The position numbers and the translations under genes are program-made. This document shows positions 58,860 through 64,000 of a stretch of DNA of 64,000 nucleotides, piece after piece. The notes below the pieces were generated by a model that made no database searches, had not been told where the DNA came from, and worked only from the letters and a program-made list of their open reading frames with translations. The first letter of the stretch is position 1; each line of letters begins with the position of its first letter. The stretch comes from VXYL01 sp965116935 (GTDB taxonomy: Bacteria; Pseudomonadota; Gammaproteobacteria; Pseudomonadales; Azotimanducaceae): NCBI GenBank assembly GCA_965116935.1, contig OZ220737.1, positions 3,534,001 to 3,598,000 on the forward strand, in the 5' to 3' direction.

Positions 58860-59712
58860 CCTGGACAACGGCGGGGGACAGATCCTCGCCGGTGAGGCGT
58901 TCGTAGGTTTCGAGCCAGCCCGGGTTGGCGAGGTTGATCTCCAGTACGTAGGGCCACGCCATGTCGATGGCGGCGAAGGCGACGCCTTGGTCGAGCAGGC
59001 GCGTGGCCAGCTTCTGGGCAAGGACGAGCTCGTCGGCGTCGAGCGAGGCCGGCACAGGGGTTGCGCCGGCGTGGAGATTGCCGCGATGGTCGCTTGGCGC
59101 TTTGCCGTATGTGCCAATGACTTGGCCCCCGGCCACAAGAACGCGCCGTTCGCCTCGCTGCATGGGGATGCGCCGCTGCAATAGCGCATAGCGGCCGCCC
59201 TGAGTCAGATGGCCGAGGATGGCGCCCGTGTTCGCATCGCCCGCCCGCAACAGGAACACGTCCCTGCCGAAGCTCCCCGCCGGAGGCTTGCCGATCCAGT
59301 CGCCGCCGGAATCGACGAGGGCGGCGAGCGCAAGAGGATCGTTGGAGAAGTGCGACTCCGGCTGCGCAAGGTCTGGGTAGTCCAGGTACAGCGAAACCTT
59401 GCCGTGCTGGCGCGTCAAGGCGGTGGGGGTGTTGACGAACCTGTCTTCGGGCAGGGCTCTCAGCATCTGCATCCGATCCAGATGCGTGGCTGCTGCGCCG
59501 AAGCCAAGGATGAAATAGCGGTCCCGACCCTCTAGCGCCACCCGCGCCCCGTCGGCACCGACGCCGGACAGGCACCGCCCGTTGAGCGCCAGCGACTCAT
59601 GCTCGACGCAGATGGTCTCCCATCCGGCAACGTCGAACCCCCGTGGCAGCCGAATGCGGTTGTCGTTGGTGGAACGACCGCTCAGTGTGACAAAGAAGGC
59701 GATGCTGGGCAT
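58819..59712 (-). CDS. Glutathione-synthetase-like ATP-grasp protein
   Basis: A 297-residue ATP-grasp protein resembling GshB. GDWIGKPPAGSFGRDVFLL (ATP-binding glycine-rich loop), QRRIPMQRGERRVLVAGGQVIGTYGK, NLHAGATPVP and AAIDMAWPYVLEINLANPGWLETYERLTGED (Mg-binding E-x-N) are GshB-like. It likely adds glycine to gamma-glutamylcysteine, though a related ligase is possible as no gshA is near. The last about 12 residues (GASAVGNGAGS) and TAG stop are encoded within the R3b hairpin. ATG 59712. Confidence 0.78.
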   Translation of the reverse strand: MPSIAFFVTLSGRSTNDNRIRLPRGFDVAGWETICVEHESLALNGRCLSGVGADGARVALEGRDRYFILGFGAAATHLDRMQMLRALPEDRFVNTPTALTRQHGKVSLYLDYPDLAQPESHFSNDPLALAALVDSGGDWIGKPPAGSFGRDVFLLRAGDANTGAILGHLTQGGRYALLQRRIPMQRGERRVLVAGGQVIGTYGKAPSDHRGNLHAGATPVPASLDADELVLAQKLATRLLDQGVAFAAIDMAWPYVLEINLANPGWLETYERLTGEDLSPAVVQALGASAVGNGAGS

Positions 59713-59766
59713 GGAACGTTCGAGCCAGGACGAGCCAGGGAGTGTGGCACCAGTGCCTTGTGATGG

Positions 59767-59979
59767 TCACGCGTACAGCAGGCGCTCGCCCTTGGGCTGT
59801 GGTATCGCGTCCCCGAATTCGCGCGCGGTGTCGATCCAGAGTTCCATCGCCTCGTTGACTCTGGCGAGAGCGTCTGCCTGCGTGTCGCCGTGCGCCATGC
59901 ACCCAGGCAGCTCCGGCACTTCCGCGATGAAGGCCGCATCGTCATTGCTCCAATAGAGGATGATCTCGTACTTGTACAT
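59767..59979 (-). CDS. HicB-family antitoxin
   Basis: A 70-residue HicB: YKYEIILYWSNDDAAFIAEVPELPGCMAHGDTQADALARVNEAMELWI. The PELPGCMAHGDT block is characteristic of HicB. No extra DNA-binding domain is present. The start overlaps the end of the HicA-like gene at 59979, giving coupled translation. Confidence 0.9.
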   Translation of the reverse strand: MYKYEIILYWSNDDAAFIAEVPELPGCMAHGDTQADALARVNEAMELWIDTAREFGDAIPQPKGERLLYA

Positions 59980-60233
59980 CACTCGTCGCCTCCGAGTTGG
60001 TGTTTCAAAGCCAGCTGTCGGACTTGCCTGACTTGGTACGGCTTCGCGTTCCCGTTGCCTCGTTGCAGGTTTATTCTCGCTTGAATGCCTTGCTTACGGT
60101 ACATGTGATGGCTACCGCGGATGCGCTCGTCGAACTCGAGGTATCGCATCAGTGCGCACAAGTCGGCGAAACGGACGTTCGCGTCCGATCTGCCCTCAAG
60201 TATCGTTCGTAGGAGCCGTTCATGCCGATTCAT
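59979..60233 (-). CDS. HicA-family mRNA-interferase toxin
   Basis: An 84-residue protein: LCALMRYLEFDERIRGSHHMYRKQGIQARINLQRGN...KPYQVRQVRQL. G-S-H-H carries the catalytic His and KPYQVRQ the dsRNA-binding helix of the HicA fold. It is upstream of and coupled to HicB, the common toxin-first order. ATG 60233. Its promoter must lie in the 60234-60374 space shared with the divergent nadA gene. Confidence 0.85.
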   Translation of the reverse strand: MNRHERLLRTILEGRSDANVRFADLCALMRYLEFDERIRGSHHMYRKQGIQARINLQRGNGNAKPYQVRQVRQLALKHQLGGDE

Positions 60234-60374
60234 GCTGCGTCACGAATCCATTGCGTTTGCCAGCACGTCGCCAGCCCAGACGTAAGAGCAGCCTCACGGC
60301 TGGCGCGATGCATGTAATCGGGATTGTACGATAGCGGTGCTCCCCACTGCCGATGACCGGCGCACGACGGGTGT

Positions 60375-61460
60375 ATGATCGAGGCCATGCGTGACTACAG
60401 CCTGCAACCTGCCCAAGTGCCTGACTTTGTGCCGGAAGTGCTCGATGGTGCACGGCGGGAGGAACTCAAGGAGCGGATTCGGGAACTCCTGCGCGAGCGG
60501 GGGGCCGCGCTGGTGGCGCACTACTACGTCGATGGTGATGTGCAGGATGTCGCCGAGGAGACCGGCGGGTGCGTCGCCGATTCGCTGGAGATGGCGCGCT
60601 TTGGGCGCGATCATCCGGCCGACACGCTCATCGTTGCCGGCGTTCGGTTCATGGGCGAGACGGCGAAGATCCTCTCGCCGGAGAAGCGCGTATTCATGCC
60701 GACGCTGAAGGCGGAATGCTCGCTCGACATCGGCTGCCCGCCGGACGAATTCCGCGCTTTTTGCGACGAGAATCCCGACCGGACCGTGGTCGTCTATGCC
60801 AATACGTCCGTGGCGGTGAAGGCGATGGCGGATTGGGTGGTCACGTCCAGCGTGGGCCTCAAGATCGTCGAGCATCTTGCGGCCCGTGGGGAGAAGATTC
60901 TGTGGGCGCCGGACAAGCATCTCGGCGCCTACATCGCCGCCAAGACCGGTGCCGACATGCTGCTGTGGAGCGGCGCCTGTGTCGTCCACGAGGAGTTCAA
61001 GTTTCAGGCGCTGCTCGACATGAAGGCGGTGTATCCGGACGCCGGGGTTCTGGTGCATCCAGAATCGCCGGCGGCGGTGATCGACATTGCCGATTGCGTG
61101 GGCTCCACAAGCCAGATCATCAATGCGTCGCAGGAACTTCCGCACCAGACCTTCATCGTTGCCACCGACCGGGGCATCTTCCACAAGCTGCGCAAGACCT
61201 CGCCGGGCAAGCGGTTCATCGAAGCGCCGACCGCCGGCGACGGCGCCACCTGCCGCAGTTGCGCACACTGCCCCTGGATGGCGATGAACGAGCTGCAAGT
61301 CCTTGCCGACACCCTCGAACGGCTCGATCCTAGCGAGGCGAGGCCCCTCGCGCTCGCCCGAGCTGAAGGCTCCGAATCGCCGAACGAGATTCTCGTCGAT
61401 GCCGACACCGCACAGCGGGCGTTGCGACCGCTCGACCGGATGCTGAGCTTCAGCGCATGA
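60375..61460 (+). CDS. nadA: Quinolinate synthase A
   Basis: A 361-residue NadA. LVAHYYVDGDVQDVAEETGGCVADSLEMAR, GVRFMGETAKILSPEKRV, then the cluster-ligand cysteines C115 (KAECSLD), about C202 (LWSGACVVHEEF) and C293/C296/C299 in TCRSCAHCPWMAMN. It condenses iminoaspartate with dihydroxyacetone phosphate using a [4Fe-4S] cluster, making quinolinate for NAD. Nothing else of the pathway is near. ATG 60375 is the first in-frame ATG; a second is at 60387, and neither has a clear ribosome site. Confidence 0.95.
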   Translation: MIEAMRDYSLQPAQVPDFVPEVLDGARREELKERIRELLRERGAALVAHYYVDGDVQDVAEETGGCVADSLEMARFGRDHPADTLIVAGVRFMGETAKILSPEKRVFMPTLKAECSLDIGCPPDEFRAFCDENPDRTVVVYANTSVAVKAMADWVVTSSVGLKIVEHLAARGEKILWAPDKHLGAYIAAKTGADMLLWSGACVVHEEFKFQALLDMKAVYPDAGVLVHPESPAAVIDIADCVGSTSQIINASQELPHQTFIVATDRGIFHKLRKTSPGKRFIEAPTAGDGATCRSCAHCPWMAMNELQVLADTLERLDPSEARPLALARAEGSESPNEILVDADTAQRALRPLDRMLSFSA

Positions 61461-61551
61461 CAGTTAGCGGCGGGCGACTGCCGCGGAACGATCTTCTTCA
61501 CGCCCGGCACGATCCGGATTGCCCCGGTCACCCTCGTCTGGCGTTCCTGCC

Positions 61552-62442
61552 GTGAGTCTTGGCGTGGCGTGGGTGGACGGTGCTAGCGGCTTCGTCGGCT
61601 CGCATCTCACTGCGCGTCTTCGTGCAGTCGGATGGGATGTGGACGAGGCCAGCGTTCGAGCAGGGCGGTCGATTGTGATGCCGCGAGGCGCCACGGTCTT
61701 TCATCTGGCTGGCCTCGCGCACGATGCCGGTGCCGACGGGCAAGCCCTCATGCGCGCCAATCGCGACTTGACCGTTGCCGCGCATGAGGCTGCCGTTGCG
61801 GCTGACGCTCGGGCCTTCATCCACGTCAGCAGCGCGACGGTCTTGGGCGGCGGACAAGAGGCTCCCGTGGACGAGGGCGCCCCGCTCGATCCTGCCGGCG
61901 CCTACGCCGTCAGCAAGGCGGCGGCGGAAGTGGCGTTGCAGGAAGCGGCGGGCGGGGTTCCAGTTGCCATCGTGCGGCCGCCGCTCGTGTATGGCGCTGG
62001 CGTCAAGGCAAACTTCCTGCGTCTTCTGGGCTGGATCGCGCGGCGGCGTCCCGTGCCGGTTGTCGCCAATGCGGGTCGGCGGAGCTTCGTCTCGGCGGCG
62101 AATCTGACCCACGCGCTGGACGCCATCGCGCGGGCAACGCCGACGCAGGAACCGTGCAGAATCTGGCATGTGCGGGATGGTGAGGATGTGACCTTTGACG
62201 AACTTTGCCGGCGGCTTGGCGATGCCCTTGGCGCGCCGACGCGCACCTGGCGCGTGCCGCGGCCGCTAGCCAGCCTGGGCTTGGAACTTGTGCGACACGG
62301 TGGCGGCTCGAACCCGTTCGAAGCGTTGCGCCTAGACGACACATTGCTGCGACGCGAACTTGGCTGGCACCCCCAAGAGTCGCTCGACAAGGGGCTTAGC
62401 GAAGTGGCGCGCTGGTTTCGCACAATCGAAACCGGCCCATGA
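61552..62442 (+). CDS. NAD-dependent sugar epimerase/dehydratase (extended SDR)
   Basis: A 296-residue extended SDR: WVDGASGFVGSHLTARLRAVGWDV (N-terminal G-x-x-G-x-x-G), FIHVSSATVLGG with Ser, YAVSKAAAEVAL with Tyr-x3-Lys, IVRPPLVYGAGVKANFLRL. The family epimerises or dehydrates nucleotide sugars. Next to a WecA-like transferase and a FlaA1-like gene, a role in surface polysaccharide is likely. GTG 61552 is chosen because it begins just before the Rossmann strand; alternatives are upstream. Confidence 0.86.
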   Translation: MSLGVAWVDGASGFVGSHLTARLRAVGWDVDEASVRAGRSIVMPRGATVFHLAGLAHDAGADGQALMRANRDLTVAAHEAAVAADARAFIHVSSATVLGGGQEAPVDEGAPLDPAGAYAVSKAAAEVALQEAAGGVPVAIVRPPLVYGAGVKANFLRLLGWIARRRPVPVVANAGRRSFVSAANLTHALDAIARATPTQEPCRIWHVRDGEDVTFDELCRRLGDALGAPTRTWRVPRPLASLGLELVRHGGGSNPFEALRLDDTLLRRELGWHPQESLDKGLSEVARWFRTIETGP

Positions 62443-62491
62443 TTGCCGAGGGCCCCGGAAGGGCGTCGTTTGCGCTCCATCGCAAGCGTGA

Positions 62492-62609
62492 CTTTCGGAG
62501 GGAAGGCATTCTGCCTTCCCTAGCGCCGACAGGCGCTTCTTTGCGTGGGCGATCAGCACGCGCCTGCGGCGCGCGAGGGAAGGCAGAATGCCTTCCCTCC
62601 AAAGGCCCG
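62492..62609. repeat. R1 palindromic intergenic element, copy g
   Basis: Arms CTTTCGGAGGGAAGGCATTC and, reversed, CTTTGGAGGGAAGGCATTCT, with centre GCGCGCCTGCGGCGCGCG-type palindrome. It lies between co-directional epimerase and transferase genes, ending 11 bases before the second ATG, so it carries or overlaps that gene's ribosome site. Confidence 0.88.
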
Positions 62610-62620
62610 GCCGTCTGCGG

Positions 62621-63595
62621 ATGAACGGCATAGACGCGATCGCGATCACCGGTGCCGTTGCCGCTTTTTTCGTGGCGTTTCTGCTTGCCTTGCTCGTGTG
62701 GCTGTTCGCCCGCCCGCTCAGGCTTGTGGCTGCGGCCAACGCGCGCAGTTCGCACGAGGGGGAGACGCCGACCGGGGGAGGCCTGGGCATCGTCGTTGCC
62801 TTGCTCGCGTGGTTTGCCGTCGCCGCGCGCTTTGGCGAAGGCACGCCGGCGTCGACGCTCCTCGTCGGCGGCGCTGTGGTGGCCACCATTGGCTTGCTTG
62901 ACGACCTTGAGGACCAGGCGCGCACCCTTCGCCTTGTCTGCCAGCTCGCCGGCGCCGGAATTTGCATCGCCTGGCTCTTCCACACGACATGGTGGTTCGA
63001 CTTGGCGCTGATCGTGCTCGCCGTGTGGTTCGTGAACCTCTACAACTTCATGGATGGCATCGACGGGCTTGCCGCCTCCCAGGGCGCCGCTTTTGCCCTA
63101 GGCGTTCTTGCGGTGGGTGATGCCAACCTCGCCGCCGGCAGCCTGCTCGTGCTCCTGGCTGCCTGCGCGGGCTTCCTGTGCCTGAACTGGGCGCCGGCGC
63201 GGGTGTTCATGGGCGATGTATGCAGCGGCTTTCTGGGCCTCGTGCTGTTCGTGCTGGCGCTATGGCTGCACGTGACCGGGGAGTTCCACATCGTCGCCAG
63301 CGCCATCGTCCTTGCGGTGTTCTGGTTTGACGCCAGTTGGACGCTGTGTGTCAGAATCGTCACGGGGCAGCGATTCATGGAAGCGCACCGATCCCATCTC
63401 TACCAGATCATCTCGCGGCGGCTTGGTCACGGCGTCACTACGGGCCTTTTCTGGGCCTATTGGGGGCTGTGGCTGCTGCCGCTCGCCTGGGCTGTCGGCG
63501 CGTGGCCGGAGCTCGCACCGGCGGTGGTGGCCCTCGCCTGCATTCCCTTGGCACTCGCCAGCGTCCGGTTCCGCGCTGGCCGAGACAACGGTTGA
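62621..63595 (+). CDS. WecA/MraY-family polyprenyl-phosphate sugar-1-phosphate transferase
   Basis: A 324-residue membrane protein with about ten hydrophobic helices. SSHEGETPTGGGLGIV is the first cytoplasmic loop, GLLDDLEDQ the D-D of motif II, NLYNFMDGIDGLAA the catalytic N-x-x-N-F-M-D-G-x-D motif, and EAHRSHLYQ the H-x-H motif. It places a sugar-1-phosphate on undecaprenyl phosphate, starting a surface polysaccharide. Start ATG 62621; the longer frame from 62588 consists of R1 sequence. FlaA1-like gene follows after 19 bases. Confidence 0.92.
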   Translation: MNGIDAIAITGAVAAFFVAFLLALLVWLFARPLRLVAAANARSSHEGETPTGGGLGIVVALLAWFAVAARFGEGTPASTLLVGGAVVATIGLLDDLEDQARTLRLVCQLAGAGICIAWLFHTTWWFDLALIVLAVWFVNLYNFMDGIDGLAASQGAAFALGVLAVGDANLAAGSLLVLLAACAGFLCLNWAPARVFMGDVCSGFLGLVLFVLALWLHVTGEFHIVASAIVLAVFWFDASWTLCVRIVTGQRFMEAHRSHLYQIISRRLGHGVTTGLFWAYWGLWLLPLAWAVGAWPELAPAVVALACIPLALASVRFRAGRDNG

Positions 63596-63614
63596 CCAGG
63601 CACAGGCTGGCAGC

Positions 63615-64000
63615 ATGACCGTCGCCTCAAGGCTGCTCGATGCAGCGATGGACCGCCTTGGCCGCCGTCAGAAGCAGGCTATCGCCGCGGTCATCGACGC
63701 AATCGTGTTGCCGCTCGCACTCTGGTCGGCCATCGCTCTGCGACTCGGCGAATGGAGCCCAGACGTGCAGCGATTCTGGCCCGCCTTTGTCGCCAGCGTC
63801 GTGGTGGGCTTGCCGGCCTTCTATGTCATTGGCCTGTATCGCCACATCATCCGCTATGTCGGCACCCAGTTCGCCTTTGCGGTGCTGAAGGGGGTGACCG
63901 TCGCCGCCGCGGGCGTCGCGGCGGTCGACTACCTCTATCACGTGCCCGGCTTCCCGCGCTCCGCGCCGATGATCTTCTGGGTCCTTTCTGTGGTGTACGT
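63615..64000 (+). CDS. FlaA1/CapD-like nucleotide-sugar dehydratase, N-terminal membrane part (runs off window)
   Basis: The readable 128 residues hold about four membrane helices, with LYRHIIRYVG, the pattern at the start of the polysaccharide biosynthesis CapD/PglF group; the C-terminal SDR domain would lie beyond the window. Such proteins convert UDP-GlcNAc to the 4-keto-6-deoxy sugar used in glycan synthesis. ATG 63615 is 19 bases after the WecA-like stop; the pair with the epimerase makes a three-gene cluster. Confidence 0.82.
   Translation, partial: MTVASRLLDAAMDRLGRRQKQAIAAVIDAIVLPLALWSAIALRLGEWSPDVQRFWPAFVASVVVGLPAFYVIGLYRHIIRYVGTQFAFAVLKGVTVAAAGVAAVDYLYHVPGFPRSAPMIFWVLSVVY

Noticed and set aside
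1..64000. tRNA or rRNA genes
   Set aside because: I found no T-arm/anticodon arrangement or rRNA-like conserved sequence on either strand by reading; a covariance-model search would settle it.

Overview
The window is about 65% GC and carries no rRNA or tRNA that I can see. The core genes look gammaproteobacterial: a ThrH phosphatase beside prpBCD, an assimilatory APS reductase, an OmpA-family protein with thrombospondin type-3 repeats, an autotransporter, a Maf pyrophosphatase, quinolinate synthase and surface-polysaccharide genes. Abundant palindromic intergenic repeats, several toxin-antitoxin pairs and a scatter of CaiB, TauD, sulfatase, LLM and SDR enzymes would fit a free-living or host-associated marine or soil lineage known mostly from metagenomes; that placement is inference.

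Layout. 0-25.5 kb is mostly ordinary chromosome: an MFS fragment, a translationally coupled ArsC-like/nucleotidyltransferase/small-protein set, CaiB CoA-transferase, a secreted Arg/Pro-rich protein, TauD dioxygenase, sulfatase, thioredoxin-like protein plus APS reductase, thrH-prpB-prpC-prpD (propionate to pyruvate and succinate), a VapBC pair, a large Ig-repeat autotransporter next to an OmpA/TSP3 protein, an LLM oxidoreductase, a SMUG1-like uracil-DNA glycosylase overlapping maf, and an aminotransferase and a Gfo/Idh/MocA oxidoreductase.

25.6-56.6 kb is a defence-type island. Its first module (25.7-35.2 kb) reads in one direction: a DrmD-like SNF2 helicase, an AIPR protein with a nuclease-like N-terminus, and a 1629-residue N6-adenine methyltransferase whose middle third differs in codon style from its ends. 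The centre (35.2-43.5 kb) is eroded: a frameshifted DUF4145 gene, a DUF4238 gene ending inside a transposon-like repeat, a TIR-like protein, a family of short elements with terminal inverted repeats, orphan ORFs, a PD-(D/E)XK protein and an oddly arranged HicA/HicB pair. The second module (43.8-56.6 kb) is divergent: nuclease plus methyltransferase to the left, and to the right a 2126-residue DUF1998 helicase overlapping a RelE-UvrD fusion. Fragments at 41.4-43.5 kb match the ends of this module and can be read as the remains of a second tandem copy.

56.9-64 kb returns to chromosome: two divergent SDR enzymes, a glutathione-synthetase-like ATP-grasp protein, a HicAB pair, nadA, and a polysaccharide cluster (epimerase, WecA-like transferase, start of a FlaA1-like dehydratase) running off the window.

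Five families of short dispersed repeats (called R1-R5 here) and the inverted-repeat elements (called M here) occupy nearly every long intergenic gap.
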